Origin: Phytoseiulus persimilis | Taxonomy: Eukaryota; Arthropoda; Arachnida; Mesostigmata; Phytoseiidae | Length of the DNA: 64,000 nucleotides | Reading direction: 5' to 3' | NCBI GenBank assembly: GCA_037576195.1 | Contig: CM075101.1 | Span: 3,968,001 to 4,032,000 of the forward strand | Shown here: positions 53,301 to 64,000 of the stretch, in pieces | Layout of the letters: each line of letters starts with the position of its first letter | How positions within the stretch are numbered: the first letter of the stretch is position 1 | The notes under the pieces: generated by a model | What the model was told of the DNA's origin: nothing | The model's database searches: none | Seen by the model: only the letters and a program-made list of their open reading frames with translations | Made by a program: the position numbers and the translations under genes

Positions 53301-56300
53301 TCTGGGACTCGAGAGCATTCCCCGTGCATCCGCTGTTTGTTTTATATAGGCTCAGCACTTTTTTAGTCAGACGGGCTAGATCGTTTCATGTATGATCTGA
53401 TGTTGTGGCGTCATATTTGACGAGACTACTTTCTACTCTCGCTGGTTTAAAAATAATTCTTGTTCAATATAAACAAAGCAACGACTTCCCTTCTCGGCTT
53501 TCACATAAACAAGCAGAATGAAGCAAAACACACTCACATACATACATGCACACACACAGCGACCGAGCTACTGAGTGAGCGAGCTCTCCTAGCAGGGAGG
53601 CGGCCGAACCCACAGCCAAACCGGTCATCCCTTTTCCTGCACCGGACGTTACGAGAGTAATTGGTGGCGAACCAAGCGGCCGAGTGCGGATCGCTGGAGA
53701 ATGCGCTGATTCTCCTGAATGAGACGCTACCGCGAATCATTGAGATTTCTCGGCCATTGTTGATACTTTACAACGGAGAAGACACTGATTATACCTATGA
53801 GCGTGACTGTTCTCGGGACTGCAGGAAACATTGTGGGAAAATTCAGACGAAAGCTGAGAACGTTTCTGCTGGCCGAAATGACTTCCACAGACGGGGCTCT
53901 GTGGCGCGATTAGTGTTACGGTGAGCAAGTGGCGAGCGTCTCGGTTTCCAAAGAAGCAGGCATATCCTGGACGCGGATACCAAGGATACGCTCACCGGTG
54001 CCTCCTTCTCTGCGGAAGAACCTTATTCCTTCTCTCTCAGAATTCGAAGCCGACACCTGTTGGATGCGCAATATTCCGCGCGTCTGAAAAAGAGATTCGA
54101 ATCCCAGACGGGGTTTTGGTAACGTGGGTAACGGTAGAGTTCCCCCGGAGCCCGAGAATGCAGGGAACAGGCGAGGTGCTGAACTTGTGGGGCGAAGGAG
54201 GGATAGTTCTTCTCATTCAAGGCGGGGAGAGGCTCATCGAGACATGATCGGTCCTTCACCAAGATTTCCCGGCGTGGATATACCGAAAACTCAGACTCCT
54301 ACAGGGAAACGTCAGGGGACGCTTTCTGTTCGGAGTTGCATCATAAATGAGCTCAACAGGTTTCCTGAAAGGGAAGCCGACGCAAGATTTTGGAACAAAT
54401 AAGCTGACGAGGCAAGCGCCCACATTGCCAAGTGCATTTTCGGATTCCGAATTCGAGCCGGAGAGCATTCATCCTGTACTCGTGTACCGCATACGATATG
54501 AAAGCTAGGAGGAGAAGCCCATCCATGAGAGAGGATCCGACTTTCGATTCATCAATCTGCCTCGAGCTCGATTCATCTTGGCTCGAGCCGCGAATCCAGC
54601 TGGCAGTCACATTTCGTTTGGAGGAGCAGCGTCACGTTTTTCTCAGCTAGATTTCGGAGAATGCTCTTTGCGAGGTCGAACTTATCATGGTACTGGAGTC
54701 GGGGATGGACTGTCGATAAGGATGGAAGGGGCTCACTCCGCCCGTTGGAAGGAGTCTCGATTCACTTCTCAGCGAAGGAGGCTGAACCTTGCGATTCGAG
54801 TTCCGAGTGAGCCAGGTCAACCGAATAAGGGAGCGAAATAGTTGACAGGGCCCACGGCTAGTCTGGCTCGTGAACTCGGACGATTCGAAGTATAACGCCT
54901 CATTGCTAATTACCAAGCATTCGTGGGAGGGTTGAAGTTTCGGGGATCCGAGAAGAATCGATTCAGTTGAAGTCCGGGAAGATTTCCTCCGGAAGCAGAA
55001 TCCTCAGAGATCTTCGTAAAAGAGGTCACATTCGCACTTAGTTCCAGAGGAATTCCGTTCCGATTGAGGTCAAATTCAGCAGAGTCCGGTTCGATACGCT
55101 GAACTCTGTTTACGTTCGACGGAAGGAAACAGCGCAGCCGGCCGGCCGGTCAGTTGCCGGGTCGACCAACGAGCCAAGCTGCTTATCGCGTTTGACTCCG
55201 TTAGACGCTGCTTCTCTCATCATGTTATTGTTATAATTTTGATTGAGAAGAACAGCCGGGATCTCGGTTAGAGGCGAATCGGCGTGCGTAGCGGAGGTAA
55301 CCGGAGAGAATTTACAAACTATCCTATTCTTGCTTTAGTGGCAGCTTCGTGTCTGGAGCACGCGACATGTTCGGCTCGTGTCTCCGGCAACGCTCATGAG
55401 CTACTTGGAACCACAATGTTGACAAAACGGCCGCTACGGACGTTGCTGTTGCCAATGTTGATCATAGCGGATCTCTCTGCTGGTCCGTAACTATCGACGG
55501 ACACCGCAGACTAAACGCTCAGCATTCCAGGAGAGGTGTTGATTCCGTCGAAGAAGAACTTGAGTCTTGATGCTAATCTGAGTCGGTTCCGATTGATGAT
55601 GATGATGCAGGTGAGAGTGCTGTATCGAGGAAGGACGTGAAACATGGCCCACATGTTTGCTCGAAAATCTTGTTTCAAACTTTCTTCCCAGCAAGGGCTA
55701 GCAAGATTGTTTGGTGTGTCCCCCCAAAAACGTTTTTTAGTCCGATCTCCGTTCGTCTCGACCATTTGTGTTTTTGAGATAGTTTTCGAACAGCGGGATA
55801 TCACGGCACAAAGGACAAGAAACGAAAAAGATTGGCCTCCTTATCGTTTCCTGTGTCGACTGAAAGCGTCACAATAGCGGAGGAGGCGACTTTGTACCAT
55901 GCTCGAAAGTATTAAACAAACTCCGAACGTTCATATGAGTAAACACTTCACTGTTGCTACCGGCGTCGCTTACGCAGCCATCGGAGTCCGTGTGAACAAA
56001 GGCGATTTGACATCTGTCGTTCGCCACCGACTTTTCATTCCTCCAAGTGTTCGACGACCACCGTTCCGCGGGATCGCTACAAAAGCTGAAGCTCGAGCTC
56101 GAATACACAAAGTGGTGTTTTGATCGCCCATCGGCGTGTGGGAAGAATCTTTCATCGAGCGATGGCTTCTGCCGCCGAGCTCGTTCCCCGCAATACGAAT
56201 CATAAAGAGGCTAATTTTTTAGCATGAGAACGGGTCCAGACTCGGATCACGGGTAACCGTCCCAACAAGACATCGATTCCGAAATGACCCACTATCGAAA

Positions 56301-56618
56301 AGCCTCGATTGTTCTGTTTCACCCTCCCCATGAATGGCTCCGCGATTCGGATTATCAAACTAGGTTTTCATTTCCAACGCGATCCCAATGTCTCAACAAG
56401 CAGCAGATAAACACGCTAAAAGCTCCGAGGATCTCGATATCAGGCCTCATGGCGACCGAATTTCTCACAACTATTTTTTCGCAACTGGGCAATCCCGAGC
56501 GCGGTTCGAGAAGCGCACCGCAAACGCACGGCTTTTCGCAAATAAATAAGATGGATGATAAATGTTTTTGTTATGTTATCATCCGGGTGCATCTCCCGGA
56601 TCCTCTTTCAAATGCGAT
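47338..56618. other. Long region without a recognised gene, between the forkhead and zinc-finger genes
   Basis: About 9.3 kb. The part near 47340-47800 should include the forkhead 5' leader and promoter. A small plus-strand frame at 50505-50675 (ATG, 56 aa, containing LQTVLFVGDECDITRELTF) looks protein-like but has no partner. Frames at 48884-49099, 49679-50080 (minus), 50752-51207 (minus) and 56284-56640 have no known motif; the last is antisense to the zinc-finger gene's final exon. One MITE-like element is at 52762-52962. Confidence 0.45.
52762..52962. mobile_element. MITE-like element, 201 bp, copy B
   Basis: The left end is AGAGCTTGGAAGTTCAGGCA and the right end, read on the minus strand, is identical for all 20 of those bases (AGAGCTTGGAAGTTCAGGCA), after which both continue with ATT/TCAT words. 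The interior holds GGATGGATGGATAG-type short repeats and no frame. The terminal sequence matches the 112-bp copy at 38963 with a C/T difference, so both belong to one family. The near-perfect ends suggest this copy is the youngest of the three here. Confidence 0.75.
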
Positions 56619-57561
56619 TCACATGGTCGCTGTCTGCTGAGGCTGAAGGTGATGCTGTTGATTGATCTGCAAAATATCAACCGTGTGAATTCTTGTTGAT
56701 TCGCGGCTTCGCGACCTGACTCGGCCATATTTTGCGCATCCATCCCCTCACCATGTCGTGATGAATGTCACTGGGCACTCGCTGGAGGCTACTGATATCT
56801 TGCGCCATGGATGTCGGCCAGTGAGCTGCGAGGAAATTCTACGATGTCAGTCACCTGTATCACAGCCTTGCGGACTTTTTGACTGTTACCTGAAACACTC
56901 TCGAGATGCCATCGTTGTCGAGAGGAGAGGGTTACCGTTTTGAATGTGAGGAAGCAGATCGTTCTTGAACGGAGTCCTGAAGCCGCATAAGGAGCACATG
57001 AAGGGACATGACCAAGCGATGTAGTTGAAGCTGCAGCTCGGCAACTTTATCAGAGGTGTTCCATGCTCGTTTATTCGGGCGGCGGCCGAATAACCTGAAG
57101 TCTGGACATCACGAGAGGAACTCAGTTTATACGACGACCGACTCCAACGATATGCGTTGTATCTGATGAAGCACCGCAAGGAATCTGAGAAATCCCCGGG
57201 AACTCACCCGCTCTTTGGGGCTGTCGTAGAAACCAGGTGGGCCCACCGAAGACGGGTACGACGAAGATACGCACATGTCACCGGGCGTGGAAATTGAGGA
57301 GGAAGAGCTCGACGGAGTACGACTCGCGCTTCGTGGTTGTTGTGGCTTGTTGCGTCGAGGCGGACGGTTGAAGAGGGAAATCCCATGAACTTTTCGCAAA
57401 TGTACACTGAGACCCTTCTGTGTTCGGCTCGAAAAAACGCACATATTACACGTAAAATCAACCGTAGCCATGGATGCTGCTGGTGTGACCGAAATGGCTC
57501 TCGTAGACAGCGTGGAGGCACTCTGATGAGAGGCCGTTGTCAACTGGCATACTAGCTCCAT
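56619..57561 (-). CDS. Small protein with two C2H2 zinc fingers, 4 coding exons
   Basis: Exons are 57561-57208, 57101-56936, 56825-56752 and 56666-56619, all GT-AG with matching phases; 213 aa. Finger 1 is FTCNMCVFSSRTQKGLSVHL followed by RKVH: C-X2-C-X12-H-X4-H. Finger 2 is FMCSLCGFRTPFKNDLLPHI then QNAH, with the same spacing, and its last residues come from the next exon: the intron falls between QN and the final AH. Both fingers have the form used for DNA or protein binding; which applies here is unknown. The intervening segment has a seven-serine stretch interrupted once and basic RPPRRNKP. The C-terminus is Gln/His-rich (INQQHHLQPQQTATM). The start ATG at 57561 has a strong context (AAATGG) and directly follows an acceptor (GCCGCTCAG), so a 5' untranslated exon probably lies upstream. 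A donor at about 57927 (GAAGC|GTAAGC) is a candidate. I do not recognise the family; a nuclear regulator is inferred. Confidence 0.75.
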
Positions 57562-60500
57562 TTCTGAGCGGCGAAAATAAAAAAGAAGAGGAAATGAATT
57601 CGCGAGTAATTCAAGACACCAATCAGAAACAGCCACGGCGACACCACTTGCTCGACGCGCCCGGGACGAGATGGATTCTCTCTCGGATTTCAAAGCCTCC
57701 GAACGGCCGCGGCCGAATGGACATGAATTCCCTTCTTCTTCTCTCGCTCTCCAGTCAACGGCCATCCATAGACTTGGCGTGTTCGAGCGCTTCATAAGCT
57801 TTTGAATACGAAGCGTTCCGCGCCCTTCGTGTAATTAGTCGACTTCTTGGGTGCCTCCTGCGAAATGTGTCGAACATATCCGGAATATGAAGCTGAGCAA
57901 TGATGGGATGATCCGTTCTGAGCTTACGCTTCCGACAGATCATCCACCGGTAGACTCTCGTGCGAGCTGAGAGAGCTCGTACGAGGCGTTGGAAGCTTTG
58001 AACATTGTGGTCGCCGTAGGTGGGATGGAAGATGGACCCGGCGAAGGTCCAGCGATCGACCTTTCGGAAATCCCAACGAAGATCTCTCTTATAGCGGCGC
58101 TTCTTCTCCGGACGTGATCAAACTTGCTTCCGGAGTCTGGACTACGCACGCGGGCACCGCGGCCATTCCACGCCGAGCTTCGTGGAGGAACTTGATCGGA
58201 GCGGCGGAACGGGTTAGAAACGGGACCTTTTGCCAGAATGAGCGACCTCTGGGGCTCTCCACAGACAGTTTCTCTCGCTTCGAGCTGTGATACTAGCGCT
58301 ACTTCGAGCAATTGACTCCGACAATCGAATCCAACTGATTGAAGCGTAGTGAGGTGATGGGAAGACGGAACAAATTAGAAGTTGAGACAGTCGTTGCACG
58401 CAACAGCGCCGAGGCGGTCTCGTTCGCCAGGGTTCATCTGTTCGATACTGTCCTGCTCGCTTCGAGCCCATGTTCAGCTCACTGAGAGCGAGCGTCTATT
58501 TTCTCTCGTGTTGTCTTTATCCTACGCTTTTTCTTCCCGTGGAACCCCTACCACCATCACCAAAACCGCCGCCACCACCACCATCGCTGAAACGGACTGT
58601 TTACTCAAGAAATATTATTATTATTATTCTTTTTGCTATGCTTGTGTTTGATGTTTGTTTATTGTTCTGTTCTCTCCATACGTGAGTCCGTCTATCAATC
58701 TATACATCCCGTTCGTTTGCTCAAACTTTCTCCTTCACTCTTTGGATACTTCTTACGCTTCTGTCCATAGCCTGGAGCGTGCCTCCTACTTCTTGTGTGC
58801 CTGTGGTTCTTCACGTCCCTTGACTCGGGAATTCAGCTCGTGACCCTTCAGCCCTATCGGAATTTCCGATCTGAGTGCAAGATCCAGACTTTAACGCCAT
58901 GAACATCGATATGGAAATAAACGAAACTTCCATTGACCGAACAGTTTGAGCTGCCGTGGATCGATGTAGAATCTCGAAGCGTAAATTTCGGGAACCATCA
59001 CGCGAACGCTTTTTTCTGTTGGCATCAATATTTACGTTGGTCGCTGTGCTTTGCCATGATGGCCGACGGTGGTCCGAGGCATAGCGCATTAATGCAATCT
59101 AAACGAGCGGGAACGAAAACGCGTGAGCTCGAAAGGCAGGCTGGTTTGGAGGAGCCTCGACGGCAAGAATAAACAACAGTCGTCGAAATATGCGGAATAG
59201 AAACGCCCATTGTAAGAAGAATCTCGTGGTCTGTTTGTCCGTTCGCCCGTCATCTGTTTGTTCCGAGAAGCAGCAATACGTTGGTCCGTGAAGCGTCGAT
59301 CGGTTCCCAACGGAGCTTTCAGGTTTCTTGCCGCGAAAACTCCAGCAGCTCGAATCTAGTCATACTCTGGCTTGTACCCAGCAAGTCAGCAACAGCTTGT
59401 CAGACATCGGCTGCCAGCGACCCACCGGGCTCAGTCAATTTCGTTCGAAATCCCTAAATCCGCGCCAGGAGTCGCTTCTAGTTTCACCCTCGGAAATCAT
59501 CAAATAACCCCTAATCCGGAAAGTCGGTGTCACTAGATTGGAAATCCTGTTCCGAACACTGAACAAAACGCCCCTCGGAGAAGCCCGGCTGCCTTTTAAG
59601 GATCGTATTCCGACGGGGAGGTCTGGCCAAGCCATCGTAGGCGGTTGTTTTCCTGCACAGTTTTCTCTTCCAACTGCAAGAGTCCGCTTTTTCAACTTGT
59701 TTTGACCATGCTCGGTTTCTGTACCACCTAAAAAGCAACGCGCACCGACGATGGACAAGCAACGGGTCGAGCTTTTGTTTTTAGTAAAATGACAACATTG
59801 TTGTCGTTGCTGACACAACGCCACGGTTGATTGATATAGTGATTCACTCTGTTCAACTCTATTTTCGTAGAGGAAAATCTTGGGATGTGGTTCGGCCCCT
59901 TTTCCATTAGCGGCCGATCATAATTGAAGACTGAATCATTAAGATCCATCGTTCCTGAGGATTATGCATTTTAGGTGTTCCCGCCTGAAGGGCGGATTCT
60001 CGGTGATCCAGTCGTTTTGCCCAAATCATCTGAGGTGACAATTTTCAGTGGCTTCCAATGCGAGGCTCCCCTCGGCGAACCTCCTCGTCTTGGCTGAAGT
60101 CTGAGTGTTTCGGGACCACTGGTCTCTTGTGACGCTGCCAAATGTTTCTTCCGGAATCTTCCGATTCGATAACTACCTGTCCACAAGGTCACCCTGTGAT
60201 CACTCATAGTTGTTGTCCTTGAGAAACGCAAGAGTGCTAAATGAGAGGACTCTGCTCCCACATATAGCTTCCAGAGGAACAAGCTTGAGACCACGAGAGC
60301 CCCACGAGCGGCTGGAATCGAGAGCCGATGTTTGAGGATCCGAGGGAAATTTCGTTGAGAAGCTCCGAGATAGACAGTCTGGATGTGATTTCCCCAGGTT
60401 ATCATTGGTGAATTGTTAAACATCATGAGATCTCTGGGCACAAACTTGCGCCAGAGTTGCGTCCCATTTCGAAACAAAAAAAAAAACGGTCAAAGCGCAC

Positions 60501-62597
60501 TGAGTGAATTGGAAAAAACGAGGGAGCAAAGCAGAGATTGCAACGGATTCGAGGTTTATTTAATTTGCAAATCCCTTAGCAAAACAAGACACGGCAGCCG
60601 CAGCCGCTTAAGAAGAAAAGTTCATCTTAAGAAAATCTCTGAATAAGCTCCGTCGCCGCGCCGCTCCGCGGTGGTGGTGGTAATGTGGCCCTAATCATTA
60701 AGACGCCGGGTCGGCTTCGTCTCCGTTTTCTTTCTTCTTCACGAGGAAGGCAAATAGCGCTTTAAATAAACACAACCACGCTCAAAGAATAAAACACACA
60801 CGCGTTCAGCCTCCGCCTCTCTCGTTCCTCCCTGTGCTCTCCGCAGTCTTTGAATGTCTGCAGAAAAGAAGCCACTCGGAAACACAAATGTTGATGCTAC
60901 GCTTCATCTTTGTAAATCTTCTCTTATTCATCAACTTCCACGTTCGCCCTCATTGCTCTGGCCTAAAATTCGGGGCAACAGCTTCCTCCGCAGTGGTTCC
61001 TAGCGGAGAACATTTGCGAGGGAATGAACGAAGGACCTCTGTACATAGTGTTGACTCAGAGTCGACGGCTATTGCCCCAAAGCACGAGCTGGAGCCCGTT
61101 GTTTGCCTACAACGGATTCTCGCATTGAGCCCACACCCTCGGCTGAAGCAGACGCCCAAAAGTGGAGCAAAAAGTTGATGAAGTTTAATCATGCAGCTGA
61201 GAGGAGTAGCTAGCTGTATACGGTTCGACGCTGTATCGAAACTTCCTCAACGACTGATTCCACGAACCTGAATAGAAACAAAACGTAGCTCCACAAGCGC
61301 GCATTTTCCACCCCCTCCTGAGAGAGTTTGTGTTTGTCGTTGGGAAGTCAATAATACGGGGGAATGTGCGCGGAGGACACAAAAAAACAACCGAGAACAA
61401 ATCATGGGGGAAAACTTCATTCGGATCCAAGCGTTGGACTGAGGCGTGAGTTCCATCACATCCGCTGATCTGATGCCACGGGGTCTTCAATCATTCAGGA
61501 ACCTTCTGCGTGATTACCTGGACAATTCCGGAATCCGCGATGTAATCGAGATTATTTTCGTCAGTTATACGAGGGTCGTACGATTCAACGATGAAGTCGC
61601 GCCGATGAACAACGCTTCAGGAAGTTCAGACACGTACCGTCCGGCGTGTCTGGAAGTCCTGTACGAACTGTACGCGCTTTCACATCATTTCTGCCTATTC
61701 ATGCTGAAAATTTAATTCCAAGCAATTTCAATATCGACCAGGCTGATCGATTGTCAGTGTCGTGATGTCAATCGACAGCGGTGTCTCCTCTATGCGTTTT
61801 TTAACGCCATTTGTTCCCCAATATTCCCGGAGATCCGAGATTCTCCGGCGAGTTTTGAATGGAGCGCAGAACGCAATCGGGAAGCGAGGAGTTGTTGAGA
61901 AGACATCCGCCCCACTGTCTTCATACGACAAGAGAGACGGAAATACCGGCGGTTAGCCCTTTCAGCCGGACCGCGTTGAACTGGCAACGAAAGGAAAACA
62001 TTCGAATCCGGGAACCGAGCTCGTTGTTTTGCCACTTTCGACGGCGTGATAGCCGCCGCGTCAGGAGATGAGGCTACTTATCGAGATGGACCAGCTCTGT
62101 CGATCAATGCTGAAATTCTCGGAAGAGAATATCGAGAGGAAATCGTGGAGAAACAAGCCAGTCAAGAGAGGGGTCGAAGGGCTAAGCGGCATGTTCGGCC
62201 GTTCGCGCGTCCCATATACGGTCGTGATGAAACCCATGATAACGTATCTGTCTCTGTGACAGTCAAAGATAGGCCGAGTTTCACCACTGCAGAACAAGCG
62301 TTCGAACCAATTCCACGCATTGTGACGCGCTTCGGAAGAAGTAGCTAGAAGTTTTCCAGGGATCATTCCCTCCATGAAGAGTTTGATCTGCACCGTGCAA
62401 TCCTGCCGTTCAAGTGCCATGAATTTGAGGGTTCTGTGGTCGCGCCACACGGGTACCTCTCCCTCTGCTAGTGGGGCGCTAGGATTTTTTCTGGTGGGAG
62501 GGCTGAAGTTTTCCTCCGTCCGCCCACCCTCCACGCATTCTGTGAAGCCCCGAAGGAACGTTGGTTTCATCTTCTCCCAAACTATTCATAGAGAAAA
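57562..62597. other. Region upstream of the zinc-finger gene, without a recognised gene
   Basis: About 5 kb. Minus-strand sequence 57915-58320 is open in more than one frame and may include the 5' exon of the zinc-finger gene. A (TAT)n patch lies at 58614-58632. Minus frames 59971-60477 and 62061-62570 (each about 168 codons) show no known motif. A signal-peptide-like frame at 60888 is listed separately. Confidence 0.45.
60888..61178 (+). CDS. Putative short secreted protein frame
   Basis: A 96-codon frame starts at ATG 60888 with MLMLRFIFVNLLLFINFHVR, a hydrophobic stretch typical of a secretion signal, followed by PHCSG as a possible cleavage area. The remainder is hydrophilic, contains one further Cys and a dibasic NERR site, and ends KSGAKS. 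A pyrimidine-rich leader precedes it. There is no homologue I recognise and no intron evidence, so it may be a chance frame. If real it would be a small secreted or precursor peptide. Confidence 0.22.
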   Translation: MLMLRFIFVNLLLFINFHVRPHCSGLKFGATASSAVVPSGEHLRGNERRTSVHSVDSESTAIAPKHELEPVVCLQRILALSPHPRLKQTPKSGAKS

Positions 62598-63284
62598 AAT
62601 CCAGGGTCTGTTTGTTTGTTTGTTTGTTTTTGTTTGTTTTTGTTTGTTTGTCCTCAATAGGCTCCTCTGGTATTGATCGGATCGACTTGGAACAAACTGC
62701 ATAATGTAGGGCGGCTCTCCGGGAAGGACATAGGCCACCCACCCCTCCCCCCCCCCCCTCCCCTCCCCTCCCCCCCCTCGCGATTTACCCCAAACTTTGA
62801 CCCCCTCCATACTGTCATCCGCATCCAAATTCTGACGATAAGGTGCACCGCCCCGTTATGACGCCAGCCAGACTCATCCCATCGTCATCGGATATCCTTC
62901 CCCACCTCCTCTCCTATACATCTATATATATAAAAATCCAGGGTTGTTTTTGTTTTTGTTTGTTTGTTTGTTTGTTTTGTTTGTCCTCAATAGGCTCCTC
63001 CGGTATTGATCGGATCGACTTGGAACAAACTGCATAATGTAGGGCGATCACCGGGAAGGACATAGGCCACCCACCCCCCCCCCCCCCCCCCCCCTCCCCC
63101 CCCTCCCCCCCCCGCGATTTACCCCAACTTTGACCCCCTCCATACTGTCACCCGCATCCAAATTCTGACGATAAGGTGCACCGCCCCGTTATGACGCCGC
63201 CAGCCAGACTCATCCCATCGTCATCGGATATCCTTCCCCCCACCTCCTCTCCTATACATCTATCATAAAAATCTATCATAAAAA
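62598..63284. repeat. Tandem duplication of a unit of about 340 bp with T/G-rich and C-rich tracts
   Basis: Two copies, about 62598-62936 and 62937-63284, share in order: AATCCAGGG; an imperfect (TTTG)n tract; TCCTCAATAGGCTCCTC; GGTATTGATCGGATCGACTT; a C-rich tract of about 40 bases; CGCGATTTACCCCAA; and GGATATCCTTCCCC ending near CTATACATCTAT. Apart from the two simple tracts and a few small differences the copies are nearly identical. The junction CATCTATATATATAAAAATC and the C-rich/T-rich asymmetry suggest a mobile-element fragment, possibly Helitron-like, without any coding evidence. Confidence 0.85.
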
Positions 63285-64000
63285 TCTGGAGGGGTGATTC
63301 GAGACCAATAAGGCCATTACTTCCCAACTCTGGAGGGGTGATTCCGAGACCAATCTGGCCATTACTTTCCAACTCTGGAGGGGTCTGGGGGTGATTCCGA
63401 GACCAATCTGGCCATTACTTTCAACTCTGGAGGGGTGATTCCGAGACCAATCTGGCCATTACTTTCCAACTCTGGAGGGGTGATTCCGAGACCAATCTGG
63501 CCATTACTTTCCAACTCTGGAGGGGTGATTCCGGTATCAATCTGGCCATTACTTTCCAACTCTGGAGGGGTGATTCCGAGACCAATCTGGCCATTACTTT
63601 CCAACTCTGGGGGGGTGATTCCGAGACCAATCTGGCCATTACTTTCCAATTACTTCCAAACTCTGGAGGGGTGATTCCGAGACCAATCTGGCCATTACTT
63701 TCCAACTCTGGAGGGGTGATTCCGAGACCAATCTGGCCATTACTTTTTCCAACTCTGGAGGGGTGATTCCGAGAATCTGGCCATCATACTTTTTCAAACT
63801 CTGGAGGGGGGGGTGATTCCGAGACCAATTTGGCCATTACTTTCAACTCTGAGGGGTGATTCCGAGACCAATCTGGCCATTACTTTCCAACTCTGGAGGG
63901 GGGATTCCGAGACCAATCTGGCCATTACTTTCAACTCTCTGAGGGGGATTCCGGGACCAATCTGGCCATTACTTTCCAACTCTGGAGGGGTGATTCCGAG
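63285..64000. repeat. 45-bp minisatellite array running off the right edge
   Basis: The unit is TCTGGAGGGGTGATTCCGAG, then ACCAATCTGGCCATTACTTT, then CCAAC. About 16 copies are visible, some with small insertions or deletions (an extra T run near 63746, missing bases near 63775 and 63935). Because 45 is a multiple of three, several frames stay open across the array on both strands and give periodic 15-residue peptides; these are not taken as genes. The array follows directly on the duplicated unit at 62598-63284. Confidence 0.97.

Noticed and set aside
63362..63979. Periodic 15-residue open frames (ESNGQIGLGITPPEL type) in the right-edge array
   Set aside because: They are a by-product of a 45-base minisatellite, occur in several frames and both strands, and are broken by indels in other copies.

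Overview
The window is eukaryotic nuclear DNA, most likely from an arthropod. Every convincing coding stretch is a conserved animal gene cut by short GT-AG introns (about 70 to 500 bases, longer in a few places), and there are no operons or Shine-Dalgarno sites. The compact introns, intermediate base composition and exon divergence suggest a mite or another chelicerate. That is inference from protein similarity remembered without a database search.

Layout, left to right: an intronless PGAP2-like gene (+, 1761-2513); an eleven-exon PRMT7 gene (+, 4302-7493) with a decayed inverted-repeat element in one intron; a gene-poor stretch with a tRNA-like fragment near 11.3 kb; a ZCCHC14/ZCCHC2-like gene (-, 14115-16313); about 8.8 kb with nothing recognised; a WWP1/ITCH/Su(dx)-type HECT ubiquitin ligase (+, 25085-29747, first exon not found); a complete seven-exon syntaxin-16 gene (-, 33899-35963) including a GC-AG intron; about 9.6 kb of mostly unassigned DNA with a short inverted-repeat element and one exon candidate; a forkhead (FoxL1-like) gene whose DNA-binding domain is split by an intron (-, 45566-47337); about 9 kb with a second member of the same element family; a small two-zinc-finger gene (-, 56619-57561); and a repeat block at the right edge made of a tandemly duplicated unit of about 340 bp followed by a 45-bp minisatellite that runs off the window.

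The genes do not form a pathway. They are housekeeping and developmental functions side by side: GPI-anchor remodelling, arginine methylation, ubiquitination, trans-Golgi vesicle fusion and transcription. Exon models for PRMT7, STX16, WWP1-like, forkhead and the zinc-finger gene were built by hand, and in each the splice phases close exactly.

The least ordinary material is repetitive: an inverted-repeat element family with three members here, a minisatellite whose relatives lie about 30 kb away in the opposite orientation, and the duplicated T/G-rich plus C-rich unit. I found no CRISPR array, rRNA, intact tRNA or convincing viral gene.
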